This document shows, piece by piece, positions 40,115 through 50,297 of a DNA stretch of 64,000 bases (the first letter of the stretch is position 1; each line of letters opens with the position of its first letter). Source of the stretch: Streptococcus oriscaviae. GTDB taxonomy: Bacteria > Bacillota > Bacilli > Lactobacillales > Streptococcaceae. The DNA lies in NCBI RefSeq assembly GCF_018137985.1, contig NZ_CP073084.1, positions 1,302,001-1,366,000 of the forward strand. Direction: 5' to 3'. The notes beneath the pieces were generated by a model. It was not told where the DNA came from and made no database searches. It was given only the letters and a program-made list of their open reading frames with translations. The translations under genes and the position numbers were made by a program.

Positions 40115-40338
40115 GACAAGCTCCTTTTAAGTTGTATATGTAAATAGTATACCAAATACCGATAAAATTAGGTTTTAATTTGTCGAATTTTTCTTCAGAT
40201 TTTCGCTACATCCGAACGAAAACAAAATATTTTTACCAATGACAATTATTTCAGTATTTCCTCATTCATTTTTATACTAACGAAGAGGAAATTTATTTGG
40301 TAAAATAGAAGTTACTAAGAAGCAGAAAGAAATAAAAC
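40115..40338. promoter_or_regulatory. Divergent promoter region of the ComR-like gene and dpnI
   Basis: AT-rich. A leftward -10 TATACT lies at 40151-40146 and a rightward -10 TATACT at 40273-40278. No perfect GACA-N4-TGTC dyad; only a half match (GACAATTATTTC near 40240). The ribosome site of dpnI is weak (AGAAAGAA). Confidence 0.5.
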
Positions 40339-41103
40339 ATGAAACTCGAATTTAATACCCATCTAATCGGTAACTATAAAAGCAAATCTCAGATTGCAAG
40401 AGTCTTGACGGAAAACTGGGTGGAAGACAACGGTTATTGCCCAAGCTGTGGTTGCAAACCACTTCTCTCCTTTGCAAATAACCAGCCCGTCGCAGATTTT
40501 TTCTGTCAGGTATGTAAAGAAGAGTATGAATTAAAAAGTAAAAAAGGAAAACTCTCTACCACCATCAATGATGGCGCTTATTCAACCATGTTAGAGAGAA
40601 TTTCAGCAGAAAATAATCCAAACTTCTTCTTTTTGACCTATACAGCCACCTACCAAGTTCAAAATTTTCTAGTTTTGCCGAAACATTTTGTGACACCCGA
40701 CATCATCATCAAACGAAAGCCCTTGGCTCCTACAGCAAGACGCGCTGGTTGGGTTGGGTGTACGATTGATTTATCCAAGGTTTCCTCAAAAGGCAAAGTT
40801 TTTCTTATTAGAGATGGACAGTGTAGAGAACCAGAGCATGTAGCAAGAGACTTTAATCAAACTCTTTTCTTACGAGATAAAACACCAGAAACCAAGGGAT
40901 GGCTTCTCACAACATTGAATTGTTTGGATAAGATTCCTGAGAAAGAGTTTCATTTAGAAGCCCTCTACGCTTTTGAGCCCGTGTTGAGAAGTCGTTATCC
41001 GAATAACCATCACATCAAGGATAAACTTCGTCAACAGCTGCAAATCTTACGAGACAAGGGGTTCATTGAATTTTTAGGCAGAGGGTGGTACCGTAAACTG
41101 TAA
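40339..41103 (+). CDS. dpnC: Type II restriction endonuclease DpnI (cuts adenine-methylated GATC)
   Basis: 254 residues, the exact length of pneumococcal DpnI. The N-terminal PD-(D/E)XK domain has catalytic Asp53, Glu64, Lys66 (VADFFCQVCKEEYELKSKKG) and zinc ligands Cys34, Cys37, Cys56, Cys59. The C-terminal winged helix (QQLQILRDKGFIEFLGRGWYRKL) senses methylated DNA, and Trp138 in RRAGWVGC is present. It cuts only methylated GATC, so the host must lack Dam methylation. No dpnD-like partner and no methylase gene are nearby. Convergent terminator follows. Confidence 0.95.
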   Translation: MKLEFNTHLIGNYKSKSQIARVLTENWVEDNGYCPSCGCKPLLSFANNQPVADFFCQVCKEEYELKSKKGKLSTTINDGAYSTMLERISAENNPNFFFLTYTATYQVQNFLVLPKHFVTPDIIIKRKPLAPTARRAGWVGCTIDLSKVSSKGKVFLIRDGQCREPEHVARDFNQTLFLRDKTPETKGWLLTTLNCLDKIPEKEFHLEALYAFEPVLRSRYPNNHHIKDKLRQQLQILRDKGFIEFLGRGWYRKL

Positions 41104-41147
41104 TCTCTGAAAACTGTACCTCTTAGCCCCCCTCATTTTCACACGCA

Positions 41148-41178
41148 AAAACCCCTGTTTCTCAGAAACAGGGGTTTT
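41148..41178. terminator. Bidirectional terminator between dpnI and the ireB operon
   Basis: 14-bp perfect stem AAAACCCCTGTTTC / GAAACAGGGGTTTT with loop TCA. Confidence 0.9.
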
Positions 41179-41188
41179 GTAAAGTGGT

Positions 41189-41509
41189 TTACTCTTCTTC
41201 CATGAAGCTATTGAAGACTTCTTCAATCATATCCCATTCTTCTGTTGCATCTTCTGGGATTGGTTGAAGGTCACCTTCTGTGCCATTCTCGTTCTCAATG
41301 TAAGAGTAGGCTTGGATTTCAACTTCACCGTTCTCGTCTTCCTCAGCACTTGCTGGGATGAGTAGAACGTAGTTTTTTCCGAATTCCTCTTGGCCATCAA
41401 TGGTCAAGAGAATTTCAAACAAGGTTTCGTTCCCATTGTCGTCTACTAAGGTAATGAGCTCGCGCTCGTCGTGATTGTGATTGTGATCGTGGTGATGATC
41501 GTGTGCCAT
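41189..41509 (-). CDS. DUF1292 family protein (YrzB-like) with His-rich start
   Basis: 106 residues. N-terminal run of His/Asp/Asn ([13 protein letters not shown]) may bind metal. The DUF1292 core follows ([40 protein letters not shown]) and the tail is acidic. Always found with ireB and ruvX in Firmicutes; function unknown. Confidence 0.9.
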   Translation of the reverse strand: MAHDHHHDHNHNHDERELITLVDDNGNETLFEILLTIDGQEEFGKNYVLLIPASAEEDENGEVEIQAYSYIENENGTEGDLQPIPEDATEEWDMIEEVFNSFMEEE

Positions 41510-41519
41510 GTCTGTCTCC

Positions 41520-41939
41520 TTAAAATGTTCTGTCTAAATAATTTTGTAAAATCAGCTGAGCTGCTAATTTGTCGATAACTTTCTTACGTTTGGTGCGGCT
41601 AATATCAGCTTGTTCAATCAGCATCCGCTCTGCAGCAACCGTGGTCAAACGCTCGTCCTGATAGTGTACCGGAAGGCCAAATAATTGCTCCAGTTTTTCG
41701 CCGTAGGCTTGGCTTGCTTCCACACGAGGACCACTCGTATTATTCATATTTTTGGGCAAACCAATGACAAACTGATCCACTTTATATTGGTCAACAAGCT
41801 CCTTGAGGCGGTCGAAACCAAACAAACCTTTTTCTTCATCAATTGAAATAATCTCAAGCCCCTGCGCCGTGAAACCTAACGGATCAGAAATGGCAACGCC
41901 TACTGTCTTTGAACCGACATCTAGTCCCATTATTCTCAT
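41520..41939 (-). CDS. ruvX: Holliday junction resolvase-like nuclease RuvX/YqgF
   Basis: 139 residues. RNase H-like fold: [45 protein letters not shown] and a C-terminal [13 protein letters not shown]. The family acts in rRNA maturation and possibly recombination. Its start overlaps the ireB stop by one base. Confidence 0.93.
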   Translation of the reverse strand: MRIMGLDVGSKTVGVAISDPLGFTAQGLEIISIDEEKGLFGFDRLKELVDQYKVDQFVIGLPKNMNNTSGPRVEASQAYGEKLEQLFGLPVHYQDERLTTVAAERMLIEQADISRTKRKKVIDKLAAQLILQNYLDRTF

Positions 41940-42205
41940 CAGAGCTCAATCCCATTTCCTTTCAGGTAAAAACGAACCAATTCTTCCACAATTTCATCGC
42001 GTTCATGCTTACGGATTTGGTTGCGGGCATCGTTGTAGCGAGGAATATAAGCAGGATCTCCACTTAATACATAACCAATGATTTGGTTAATGGGGTTGTA
42101 GCCTTTTTCATCCAGAGAACGATACACATTGGTTAAGGTTTCGCTGATTTCTTGCTTATTGGTATCATCGAGACGGAAGCGAACTGTTTCTTCTGTGAAT
42201 CCCAT
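41939..42205 (-). CDS. ireB: IreB family regulatory phosphoprotein
   Basis: 88 residues, DUF965. Pattern [65 protein letters not shown]. In enterococci IreB is phosphorylated by the PASTA kinase IreK on N-terminal Thr residues and tunes cell-wall stress resistance. First gene of the operon. Confidence 0.93.
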   Translation of the reverse strand: MGFTEETVRFRLDDTNKQEISETLTNVYRSLDEKGYNPINQIIGYVLSGDPAYIPRYNDARNQIRKHERDEIVEELVRFYLKGNGIEL

Positions 42206-42281
42206 ACTTACACCTTCTTTCTTTTCCTATCCAGATTATTATATCATATTTTATCCTATCATTCAATGGAATAAAATGGAG

Positions 42282-42306
42282 AAAGAACTCCGCTCAAGAG
42301 TTCTTT
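42282..42306 (-). terminator. Terminator after spx
   Basis: Minus strand AAAGAACTC / GAGTTCTTT hairpin then CTCCATTTTATT. Confidence 0.7.
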
Positions 42307-42320
42307 CAAACTATCTTTGC

Positions 42321-42719
42321 TTAAAGAGCAGCCCGCATGCGAGCCTGAGCGTTCTCAACATTGCGGACAGAGCGCGGTAGAAAGGCGCGGATGTCGTCTT
42401 CCTTGTATCCAACCTGCAAACGTTTCTCATCAATCAGAATTGGACTCTTCAAGATACGCGGATTAGCGGTAATCAAATCAATCACTTCATTGACACTCAG
42501 CTCTTCAATATCGCAGTCCAAACTTTTGGCGTAACGATTCTTGGATGATACGATGCTGGCAATCCCGTTTTCTGTTTTGGTCAGAATGTTGAGGATCTCT
42601 TCTTTGGTGATTGCTTCCTTTCCTAAGTTATGCTCATTATATGATAATTGGTGGGCATTCAGCCAATTTTTTGCTTTTTTACAAGAGGTACAGCTAGACA
42701 CTGTATAAATTTTAATCAT
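42321..42719 (-). CDS. spx: Spx-family transcriptional regulator
   Basis: 132 residues. ArsC-like fold with the redox motif CTSC (SSCTSCKKAKNWL), then ANPRILKSPILIDEKRLQVGYKEDDIRAFLPR. Spx binds the RNA polymerase alpha C-terminal domain under disulfide stress. Streptococci have two paralogues; which one this is cannot be told. Confidence 0.93.
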   Translation of the reverse strand: MIKIYTVSSCTSCKKAKNWLNAHQLSYNEHNLGKEAITKEEILNILTKTENGIASIVSSKNRYAKSLDCDIEELSVNEVIDLITANPRILKSPILIDEKRLQVGYKEDDIRAFLPRSVRNVENAQARMRAAL

Positions 42720-42865
42720 GTAGTCTCTCCTTTGCTACATCTTTTAAAAAACATTATATTCCATTATACCACATAAATACTCAGTCTGAAGACCTATTTT
42801 CTCAAATTCTTCGGTTTTTGAGGAAAAATCAAAGATTTTTATCTGTTTTTTGTCTGTTTTCACTT

Positions 42866-42906
42866 AAAAATAGCACAAGCCTGAGAATCTTTTCTCAGAC
42901 TTGCTA
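42866..42906 (-). terminator. recA terminator
   Basis: Minus strand TAGCAAG-CTGAGAA-loop-TTCTCAG-CTTG-TGCTA then TTTTTAAG. Confidence 0.8.
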
Positions 42907-42970
42907 TGTTCTGTATTTAGTTGCTGACGGAAATGTTCAAAGCAAGTAGTTGACAGATTTTTACGGTAGA

Positions 42971-44110
42971 TTAGTCTTCCAACTCGATGCCACCATCTAG
43001 ATCCAAAATGACGTCCTGACCTGCTGGGGCAGGAACTTCTTCAGTTACAGAAGGTTCTGTATCTTCAATCAAGCCGTAGTGAACGCGAATTTTACGATCA
43101 ATTTCAGCAAAGATAGCTGGGTTATCTGCCAAGAATTTCTTGGCATTTTCAGAACCTTGGCCAATCTTCTCGCCATTGTATGAGTACCAAGCACCCGCCT
43201 TATTGATGATACCCAAATTCGTGCCAATTTCAATTAGCTCACCCGTTTGTGAAATTCCCTGACCGTACATGATTTCCACGACAGCTTCTTTGAAAGGAGG
43301 AGCCACCTTGTTTTTGACAATCTTCACCTTGGTTTCCTTACCAACGTTTTGATCCTTTTGTTCGCCAGTTCCTTTGATTTGGGTATTGCCGCGAACATCC
43401 ATGCGGACAGAAGCATAGAATTTAAGAGCGCGTCCTCCCGGTGTGGTTTCCGGATTTCCAAACATGACTCCTACTTTCTCACGCAACTGGTTGATGAAAA
43501 TGGCAATCGTCTTAGTCTTGTTAATAGAGGCTGAAAGCTTGCGCATAGCCTGACTCATCATCCGAGCCTGCAAGCCGACATGACTATCTCCGATGTCCCC
43601 ATCAATTTCTGCACGCGGAACAAGGGCCGCAACAGAGTCGATTACCACCAGATCAACTGCACCAGAATCAATCAATTTTCCAGCAATTTCAAGTCCCTGC
43701 TCACCAGAGTCTGGTTGAGAAAGGAGCAATTCGTCAATGTTAACACCAAGCGCTGCCGCATAGGCTGGATCAAGGGCATGTTCCGCATCGATAAACGCAG
43801 CAATCCCGCCTTCTTTTTGAGCTTGAGCAACAGCATGAAGGGCAACGGTTGTCTTACCAGAAGATTCTGGTCCGTAGATCTCAATGATACGACCTTTCGG
43901 ATAGCCACCAGCACCAAGAGCGATGTCGATGGACAGGCTTCCTGAACTCATGACTTGCACCTTTTGCTCTGCTCGTTCACCAAGGCGCATAATGGCACCT
44001 TTACCAAAATCTTTTTCAATGTTTTTTAGGGCATCATCCAACGCCTTTTTACGCTCGTCACCAAATTTTTTGGTGATGTCTTCTAATTTTTTACCAGGTT
44101 TTTTTGCCAC
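42971..44110 (-). CDS. recA: Recombinase RecA
   Basis: 379 residues from GTG 44110, chosen because GAGGAGAG lies seven bases upstream and the family start [27 protein letters not shown] follows; the frame is open 25 codons further but into the cinA end. Walker [32 protein letters not shown] loop and acidic Pro/Asp C-terminus. Central to recombination, SOS and transformation. Forms an operon with cinA. Confidence 0.97.
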   Translation of the reverse strand: MAKKPGKKLEDITKKFGDERKKALDDALKNIEKDFGKGAIMRLGERAEQKVQVMSSGSLSIDIALGAGGYPKGRIIEIYGPESSGKTTVALHAVAQAQKEGGIAAFIDAEHALDPAYAAALGVNIDELLLSQPDSGEQGLEIAGKLIDSGAVDLVVIDSVAALVPRAEIDGDIGDSHVGLQARMMSQAMRKLSASINKTKTIAIFINQLREKVGVMFGNPETTPGGRALKFYASVRMDVRGNTQIKGTGEQKDQNVGKETKVKIVKNKVAPPFKEAVVEIMYGQGISQTGELIEIGTNLGIINKAGAWYSYNGEKIGQGSENAKKFLADNPAIFAEIDRKIRVHYGLIEDTEPSVTEEVPAPAGQDVILDLDGGIELED

Positions 44111-44165
44111 GGTTCTACTCTCCTCTATTTGTTCAATTAGTCTATTATAGCAAAATTTTGCTCGT

Positions 44166-45347
44166 TCATAAAGTCTTACGCACATGGTCCAGAGCGTTCA
44201 TACAGGCGATTTGACGGATGGCTGGCCATGAGTAACCGCCAAGTGCAACTTCCTCTGTTATGATGCCATCCAAACTGGCTGTTGCTAGATAAAAGGTAGC
44301 CATTACATTGTCTGCTTGAGAGCGTGGGTTGAAGGTTCCCAAGACTGCTAACCCCTTATCTGTTTGGTGCAACTGACGAATGCGCTCTGCTTCTTTTCCG
44401 GCAAGCTCTAGATTGGCCTCGCTATTGGTCAGAATTTGACCGCCTTTGTAAAGTTGACGATCCTGTAAAGCGAGTGTCAAGTCGGCTTGCAGCAACCCAG
44501 CTGTCAAGTTTTCAACCACCGCAATAGACTGTTGTTGTTCCCCCAAGGATTGGGCAACAACTTGGGCCAGACTATTATCCTCACCATAGCCATACAGCAA
44601 GTCACTTAGATTAGCATGGCTGAGAATCTCCGCTTCCAGCTGATCCAGCTTGGCTGTGGCCTGTCTAGAGCTGGTTGATTTTGTTGACAGGCGAAGGGTC
44701 ACTTCTCCTGTCTTTGCATAAGGGGCTAGTGTTGGATCTGTTTGGTTTTCAATCATGTCCGCCAAAATCGTCACTAACTGGCTCTCACCAATCCCAAAAA
44801 AACGCAAGACTCGGGAATAGAGCTGCTGGTTGGATTGACCAATAAGCGGCAGTAGGCTTTGTGCAAACATGGACTTGAGTTCTCCTGGAGGCCCAGGCAA
44901 CACAACATAGGTCACCCCATCCTGCTCTATCAACCCACCTACTGCTAAACCAGTCGGATTTTGAAGAGCCTGACTTCCCGCAATAATCTGCGCTTGCCGC
45001 TCATTATTGGCAGTCCGAACTCGGCCTGGCCGGCTGGCAAAAAAGCGGTTCAGCCGCTCCATTGCTAGGGAATCAAATACCAACTCCCTCCCCAAAAATC
45101 GTGCCAAGGTCTGCTTGGTCAGGTCGTCCTCAGTTGGTCCCAAACCACCGCAAAGAACGACCATATTACTCCGCTTGCTGGCTACTTCAAGGGTTGATAA
45201 TAAACGGCCTTCATTGTCACCAACTGCCGTATGAAAATAAACATCAATCCCTAGCTCCGCAAATTTCTCCGATAGAAATTGGGCGTTGGTGTTGACAATC
45301 TGTCCTGTCAAAATCTCTGTACCCACAGCGATTAGTTCTGCTTTCAT
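44166..45347 (-). CDS. cinA: Competence/damage-inducible protein CinA
   Basis: 393 residues. N-terminal MoaB/MogA-like domain ([56 protein letters not shown]). The C-terminal CinA (PncC-like) domain is short and lacks usual landmarks: [14 protein letters not shown] in place of an ESCTGG motif and VLGTFNP in place of a GIAGP motif, so deamidase activity is doubtful. Located directly upstream of recA, as in other streptococci where the pair is induced in competence. Confidence 0.93.
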   Translation of the reverse strand: MKAELIAVGTEILTGQIVNTNAQFLSEKFAELGIDVYFHTAVGDNEGRLLSTLEVASKRSNMVVLCGGLGPTEDDLTKQTLARFLGRELVFDSLAMERLNRFFASRPGRVRTANNERQAQIIAGSQALQNPTGLAVGGLIEQDGVTYVVLPGPPGELKSMFAQSLLPLIGQSNQQLYSRVLRFFGIGESQLVTILADMIENQTDPTLAPYAKTGEVTLRLSTKSTSSRQATAKLDQLEAEILSHANLSDLLYGYGEDNSLAQVVAQSLGEQQQSIAVVENLTAGLLQADLTLALQDRQLYKGGQILTNSEANLELAGKEAERIRQLHQTDKGLAVLGTFNPRSQADNVMATFYLATASLDGIITEEVALGGYSWPAIRQIACMNALDHVRKTL

Positions 45348-45389
45348 ATTCCTCCTCTGATTAGGTTACAGTTACCTGCTCATCTAGTC

Positions 45390-45397
45390 AGTTCGTA
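45390..45397 (-). promoter_or_regulatory. Possible SigX (cin) box upstream of cinA
   Basis: Minus strand TACGAACT, 6 of 8 bases of the competence sigma box TACGAATA, 43 bases before the cinA start. Confidence 0.5.
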
Positions 45398-45448
45398 ATG
45401 TATCGTCATTTTATCTTGTATCATTGTAACATAAAAAAGAAGAGATTG

Positions 45449-45481
45449 GGCTGGAAACTCTCCGTTAGGAGGTTTCCAGCC
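45449..45481 (-). terminator. Terminator of the CPBP gene
   Basis: Minus strand GGCTGGAAAC / GTTTCCAGCC (10-bp stem) followed by CAATCTCTTCTTTTTT. Confidence 0.8.
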
Positions 45482-45491
45482 AGTTTCTTCG

Positions 45492-46157
45492 TTATTGTAG
45501 ATAGTAAATAAGGAGCAAGCTGCTGTTTCCAAAAATGTGGAGGATGCTGGAAAAGTAGATATTTCGATTGGTTTTTAAAAATAAACCTGAGTAAACCAAG
45601 CCTGAACCTAGATAGCCCAGTAAACCTATCACTTCCCGTAATTCCCAGCTATGCAGATGACTGGCAGCAAATAGCAAACCAGACAAGCCTATTGCCACTG
45701 CCCTACCAAACCTATCCTCTAAGTAACTTGCTAAAAATTGCCGATAAAACAACTCTTCAACTATCGGACCTAGGATTCCCACAATAGGAATAATCATCCA
45801 TGCGGGGTAGAGCTGAAGTATCTTCCCTATATTCCCTTCATTAGCCATAGTTACTGTACCACCTGCCAATTCCTGCAAGTAGGCCAGAATCAGGGAAAAT
45901 ACACCATCACAGCATATTGCCAAGGCATAGCCAAGAAGCAGAATAAGACAGGACTTCCACTTGTGCTGGACAATCCAGCCTAGCTTGTCTGCCAACTCTC
46001 TCCTCCAGACATACAGACCTAGGAGGGCCAAAGGGACATAAGCAGCAAGTTGAAATGGACCCCATACCGCTCTAGGGAGAAGCTGGTAACCATTCAGTAA
46101 AAAGATAAACGTGTAAAGGAAGAGAAAGACTAGAATTTCTTTCTTCGGGAGTGCCAT
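45492..46157 (-). CDS. CPBP-family intramembrane metalloprotease
   Basis: 221 residues from ATG 46157 (GAGGTGG four bases upstream). Six to seven membrane segments; CPBP motifs EELFYRQFL, FAASHLHSW and HIFGNS carry the glutamate and histidines. Such proteins serve bacteriocin self-immunity or membrane protein processing. It overlaps the XRE regulator gene by 28 bases, suggesting one functional unit. Confidence 0.85.
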   Translation of the reverse strand: MALPKKEILVFLFLYTFIFLLNGYQLLPRAVWGPFQLAAYVPLALLGLYVWRRELADKLGWIVQHKWKSCLILLLGYALAICCDGVFSLILAYLQELAGGTVTMANEGNIGKILQLYPAWMIIPIVGILGPIVEELFYRQFLASYLEDRFGRAVAIGLSGLLFAASHLHSWELREVIGLLGYLGSGLVYSGLFLKTNRNIYFSSILHIFGNSSLLLIYYLQ

Positions 46158-46540
46158 AATACCACCTCTTTGAATAGTAATCGTGCAAGATCCCAAGAGG
46201 CAAGAACAATCACGACAGCGGTGAAGAAGAGCACCAAGGCTGACAAACTGCTCTCTGAAAATGGTAAGAGAAAGAGAAAACCAAACAGGAAGCTTAGGTA
46301 GAAAAGCAGCCGTTTAGACAGCTTGGCCTTGCCTCTTCCATTTGTTTCCAGATGAAGTAGCTGATCCAAAGATAGTTGATATTCTTCACTCAGTTTTTTC
46401 ATGTAATCTAAGGCAGGCACCGTTCGGTCATTCTCCCAATTAGAAATCGTTTGGCGTGAAACGCCTAATTGCTCTGCCAAGACTTCCTGCGATAGATTGT
46501 GCGTCAGTCTTAGCTGCTTGATTGTGTTACCAATGGTCAT
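46130..46540 (-). CDS. XRE-family regulator with membrane tail
   Basis: 136 residues. Helix-turn-helix at residues 5-60 (KQLRLTHNLSQEVLAEQLGVSRQTISNWENDRTVP), then two membrane helices (about 78-92, 97-115). A membrane-tethered regulator, translationally linked to the CPBP protease gene; the protease could act on it, but this is inference. Confidence 0.85.
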   Translation of the reverse strand: MTIGNTIKQLRLTHNLSQEVLAEQLGVSRQTISNWENDRTVPALDYMKKLSEEYQLSLDQLLHLETNGRGKAKLSKRLLFYLSFLFGFLFLLPFSESSLSALVLFFTAVVIVLASWDLARLLFKEVVLWHSRRKKF

Positions 46541-46613
46541 CTTACTCCTCCAGTTTACACTTGTTTGAGCAGGTTACAAGACAAAATCCTTTGACTGCAC
46601 TGTCAAATTTCTT

Positions 46614-47174
46614 TTACCTTACTCTTTTCCACTCGCAGCTGTCCTCATGATCATTGATGAGTCCTGCTGCCTGCAAGTAGGAATAGACACAGACAGGCCC
46701 GACAAACTTAAAGCCTCGTTTTTTCAAGTCTTTTGATATACCTTCTGACAAGTCATTCTTGGTCGGCACTTCTCGGAAGGACTTGACAGAGTTGTCAAGC
46801 GGTGTAAACTCTACCCAAGACCAGAGATAGTGGTCAAAGCTGCCAAATTCCTCCTGCACCTTGACAAAAGCCTGCGCATTGGCTCTGGTCGCATACAATT
46901 TAGCCTTGTGACGAATGATGTTGGGATTGTCGAGAAGCTTGTCCAGCTCCCCATCTGTCATAGCCGCGACTTTTTGAACATCGTAGTTGAAAAAAGCTGA
47001 GCGGAAAGCCTGGCGCTTGTTGAGAACCGTCTCCCAAGACAGTCCAGCTTGATAGGACTCCAAGCAGAGCAATTCAAAAAGTGCCTGTTCATCATGGAGG
47101 GGTTGGCCCCATTCTTGGTCATGATAGTCTACATATATTGGATTGGTCATCTTGACCCAACCACATCGTTTCAT
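46614..47174 (-). CDS. tag: DNA-3-methyladenine glycosylase I
   Basis: 186 residues. CGWVKMTNPIYVDYHDQEWGQPLHDEQALFELLCLESYQAGLSW at the start and FVGPVCVYSYLQAAGLINDHEDSC at the end are Tag signatures, with Cys/His zinc ligands. Removes alkylated adenine from DNA. Lies after ruvA with a 10-base gap. Confidence 0.96.
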   Translation of the reverse strand: MKRCGWVKMTNPIYVDYHDQEWGQPLHDEQALFELLCLESYQAGLSWETVLNKRQAFRSAFFNYDVQKVAAMTDGELDKLLDNPNIIRHKAKLYATRANAQAFVKVQEEFGSFDHYLWSWVEFTPLDNSVKSFREVPTKNDLSEGISKDLKKRGFKFVGPVCVYSYLQAAGLINDHEDSCEWKRVR

Positions 47175-47184
47175 TGCACACTCC

Positions 47185-47775
47185 CTACTTCATCAGCATC
47201 TTGAGGGCTGATTTGATGTAATTCTCAGCCGTATCTGTCGTTCCTTCAAAGAATTTTTTAATTTTCTTGAGTTCGCTTGATCGATAGCCCAAGGCTTCCA
47301 TGGCTTCCATGGCTTCGTCCAGAGCCAGATTGTTTGATAAGGCTGGTGCTGGTTGACTAAGAGTTTCCGATTCAGCCATGACAAACTTACCTTCTAGGTC
47401 TAGGAGCATCTGCTGGGCTGTTTTTTTCCCGATTTTTGGAAACTTGGTTAAGTAACTGATGTTTTTTTGTTCAATCGCACGCACCAGACCTTCATTATCA
47501 TCTACGGCAATAATGGCTAAAGCCGTTGTTGGCCCAATACCCGATACCGAAATCAGACTGAGAAAAACATTTTTTTCAGCTTCAGTAGCAAAACCGTAAA
47601 GAAGGTGGGCATCTTCGCGTATCACTTGGTGAAGATAGACTGTCATATCTTGCTGAACCTTTCCTGAAAAGGCGTAGGGGTTGGCGACATGGAGGATATA
47701 TCCCAGTCCTCCAGTTTCAATGACAATGTACTTCGCAGTGATTTTAGTCAGTGTTCCTTTGATATAGTCGTACAT
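47185..47775 (-). CDS. ruvA: Holliday junction DNA helicase subunit RuvA
   Basis: 196 residues. OB-fold ([30 protein letters not shown]), two helix-hairpin-helix motifs ([33 protein letters not shown]) and the C-terminal RuvB-contacting domain. Tetramer that recognises Holliday junctions. Confidence 0.97.
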   Translation of the reverse strand: MYDYIKGTLTKITAKYIVIETGGLGYILHVANPYAFSGKVQQDMTVYLHQVIREDAHLLYGFATEAEKNVFLSLISVSGIGPTTALAIIAVDDNEGLVRAIEQKNISYLTKFPKIGKKTAQQMLLDLEGKFVMAESETLSQPAPALSNNLALDEAMEAMEALGYRSSELKKIKKFFEGTTDTAENYIKSALKMLMK

Positions 47776-47792
47776 AATTTTCCTTTACCATT

Positions 47793-47811
47793 CTGTCAAC
47801 TTAGTTGACAG
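47793..47811. promoter_or_regulatory. Palindrome between mutL and ruvA
   Basis: CTGTCAAC-TTA-GTTGACAG, perfect 8-bp arms, 18 bases before the ruvA start. It may be an operator or mRNA hairpin; no T-run follows on the minus strand. Confidence 0.6.
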
Positions 47812-47821
47812 GTGTGTTTCT

Positions 47822-49738
47822 TTAGTATTTGCCAAGTTCTCGTAGACTGCTGTGGTTCTCTTGAATCCGACGGAACATTTTTTCCATATCAGATTTAGAA
47901 AAATGCACGAGTACAGGGCGCCCATGTGGGCAGTTGTATGGATTTTGGCAAGAAGCCAATTGGCGGAGAAGGTCACGCGCCGAGTAGTCATCCAGAGCGT
48001 GGTTCGCCTTGATAGACCGTTTGCAGGACATCATAATGGCAAGTTCAGCTCGGTATTGTTTGATGGATACCTGATTTGTTAGTAGTAACATATCGCACAT
48101 CTCGTAGATGCCTGACTCAATCTCGTCTTCCTTCATCCAAATAGGGTGCTCCCGAAGAATAAATTGATTGCTACCGTACTCTTCTAGGTTGACACCAACT
48201 TGACGCAGGGCATCCATCCGCTGGCTGAGAAGAAGGGCATCATTCTGTGGAAATTCAAACATATAAGGCACCAGAAGCTGCTGGGCAGAGGCATCTACCT
48301 GACCAATCTTCTCTCGGTAGTACTCATATTTGACCCGTTCTTGTGCGGCGTGCTGGTCAATGATATAGAGCCCGTTCTTTCCTTGTGCAAAGAGATAGGT
48401 TCCATGCATCTGACCAAAATAGTCCAGCTCCGGAAAGGTTGAACTCTCCTCTCCTTCTAGGCGGTCAACTAGTTTAGCCAGTTCTTGCTGGGTGAGGGCG
48501 GGATGTTCCATGTCCTCCACTACTTGAGTTGGGCGCTGGGCAAACTTGATTGCCCTTGGCTGCTCCTCTTTTTGCTCTTCTTCCAAGGGTTTAATGGCTT
48601 CTGCAACCGTTTCTGGTTTGACATAAAAATCTTGTCGAACCGTGTCGTAGTAGAGATTGGTCTGACGAAGAGGCAAGGTCATTTGCTCGGTTTTTGGTTT
48701 CACACGAGTGCTAGATTTTGCCAGATTTTCAAGGGCGTCAGGAATCAAATCCTGCTGACCCAGAGCATCCTCAATAGCCTTACGAATAAGAGCCATCAAT
48801 TCCTTTTCTTTAGATAGACGAACCTCTTGCTTGGTCGGATGGACATTGACATCAGCCAGATAGGGATCAATCTCAATGGAAATGACGACTAGCGGAAAGC
48901 GTCCAACCATAAGCTTGCTGCCATACCCCTCCAAGATAGCTCGGTTGAGTAAGAAATTCTTGATGTAGCGGCCATTGATAAAGATACTGATATAATTGCG
49001 GTTGGCTCGGGTCAATTCTGGTAAAGAAACGTAGCCGGACACCTGAAAATCCAAATCCTGAGCACTGATTTCCACCATTTTTTTGGCAGAAGCGATACCG
49101 TAAACCCCTGAAATCGCCTGTCTTAGATTGCCAGTTCCTGCTGTATGCATAAGCTCTCGGCCTTCATTGATTAGATGAAAGGCAATTTCTGGATGCGCTA
49201 AACTGAGCCGGTTGACAACATCAATAATATGTGCCAGCTCCGCCTGTTGGCTTTTGACATATTTGAGGCGGGCAGGAGTATTGAAAAAAAGATCTTCAAC
49301 GATAATTTGTGTTCCGACCGGTCGACTAATGGTCTTCTGAGAGTCAATTTTTCCTCCACGGCTAATCAGTTCCAAACCGTGTGAAAGTCCTTTTCTTGCT
49401 GTACGAATCGTAATCTGGCTGACCGAGGCAATAGAAGGCAGAGCCTCCCCGCGAAACCCCAGTGTCCGAATACGAAAGAGATCTGCTTGACTCTTAATCT
49501 TACTGGTCGCATGACGGCGCAGGGCTAAAGCGACTTCATCTGGTGCGATTCCTTCTCCGTCATCTGTAATCTCAATAGTTTTCAGACCGGCTTCTTCAAT
49601 TGTAATGGTGATTTGACTAGCTTTGGCATCAATCGCATTTTCCAGCAATTCCTTGACCACACTAGCCGGACGTTCAATCACCTCGCCAGCAGCAATCTGG
49701 TTGGCTAACAGTTCCGGTAGTTCAATAATATGTGACAT
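47822..49738 (-). CDS. mutL: DNA mismatch repair protein MutL
   Basis: 638 residues. GHKL ATPase motifs [19 protein letters not shown] and [16 protein letters not shown]; transducer domain to about residue 330; a low-complexity linker; C-terminal dimerisation domain with the endonuclease motif [12 protein letters not shown]. Works with MutS. Confidence 0.97.
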   Translation of the reverse strand: MSHIIELPELLANQIAAGEVIERPASVVKELLENAIDAKASQITITIEEAGLKTIEITDDGEGIAPDEVALALRRHATSKIKSQADLFRIRTLGFRGEALPSIASVSQITIRTARKGLSHGLELISRGGKIDSQKTISRPVGTQIIVEDLFFNTPARLKYVKSQQAELAHIIDVVNRLSLAHPEIAFHLINEGRELMHTAGTGNLRQAISGVYGIASAKKMVEISAQDLDFQVSGYVSLPELTRANRNYISIFINGRYIKNFLLNRAILEGYGSKLMVGRFPLVVISIEIDPYLADVNVHPTKQEVRLSKEKELMALIRKAIEDALGQQDLIPDALENLAKSSTRVKPKTEQMTLPLRQTNLYYDTVRQDFYVKPETVAEAIKPLEEEQKEEQPRAIKFAQRPTQVVEDMEHPALTQQELAKLVDRLEGEESSTFPELDYFGQMHGTYLFAQGKNGLYIIDQHAAQERVKYEYYREKIGQVDASAQQLLVPYMFEFPQNDALLLSQRMDALRQVGVNLEEYGSNQFILREHPIWMKEDEIESGIYEMCDMLLLTNQVSIKQYRAELAIMMSCKRSIKANHALDDYSARDLLRQLASCQNPYNCPHGRPVLVHFSKSDMEKMFRRIQENHSSLRELGKY

Positions 49739-49817
49739 AGGCTTTCTTTCTAAGCTGCAGGGCAGCGGTTAGTGAGGTTGGTAATGAGCTCATCATCCCT
49801 TTTTTGATTCAAGACGA

Positions 49818-50126
49818 TTAGTAGAGATGGTGGGTATGCTTGGCAATCCACTGCTCCAGTTTAATGTGAAGCCAAAAACCGTAAATGCCAAAAGTAATCA
49901 GAGTTAGCAACCACCACTTCATCCAATTTCCAAAAAGCTGCAAGGCTGTTCCATCAAAATAAAGGCGTCTGCCATCAATGACTGTATGCTTGGCCTTCCA
50001 TTTATACATAAGACATATACCCCAGGGCGCACAAATACCAAGAGTACAGACAGTTACAAGAGCCGCCAACAAGCTATGCCCGATATAGGACAACAGGCCT
50101 CCGTCAAAATACGATTCTCTGTTCAT
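49818..50126 (-). CDS. DUF898-like membrane protein
   Basis: 102 residues, two membrane segments. Repeated design G..CAPWGICLMYKWKAKHTVIDGRRLYFDGTALQLFGNWMKW as in DUF898 proteins. Function unknown. Sits between mutL and mutS. Confidence 0.8.
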   Translation of the reverse strand: MNRESYFDGGLLSYIGHSLLAALVTVCTLGICAPWGICLMYKWKAKHTVIDGRRLYFDGTALQLFGNWMKWWLLTLITFGIYGFWLHIKLEQWIAKHTHHLY

Positions 50127-50166
50127 CTACTTCTCCTTTTGCTTTCTTTCTATTATACCACAACGC

Positions 50167-50254
50167 AAAGGGCCGTCCTTAATCGGACCGCCCTTTCTTT
50201 TCAGCAAGATAATCAAAGTACGCCATCCTCCGGCCAAAATCTAGGCCGGAGGAT
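50167..50254. other. Two stacked GC-rich hairpins downstream of mutS
   Basis: AAAGGGC..GTCC / GGAC..GCCCTTT (50167-50196) looks like a leftward terminator. ATCCTCCGGCC / GGCCGGAGGAT (50225-50254) is a perfect 11-bp stem without T-run. Confidence 0.7.
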
Positions 50255-50297
50255 ACAACTTGTTTTCCCAATCATTCTGACAGGCTAAAATCCTGTA

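Noticed and set aside
44111..44185. N-terminal extension of RecA by 25 codons
   Set aside because: The extension overlaps the end of cinA and the GTG at 44110 has the correct ribosome site and family start.
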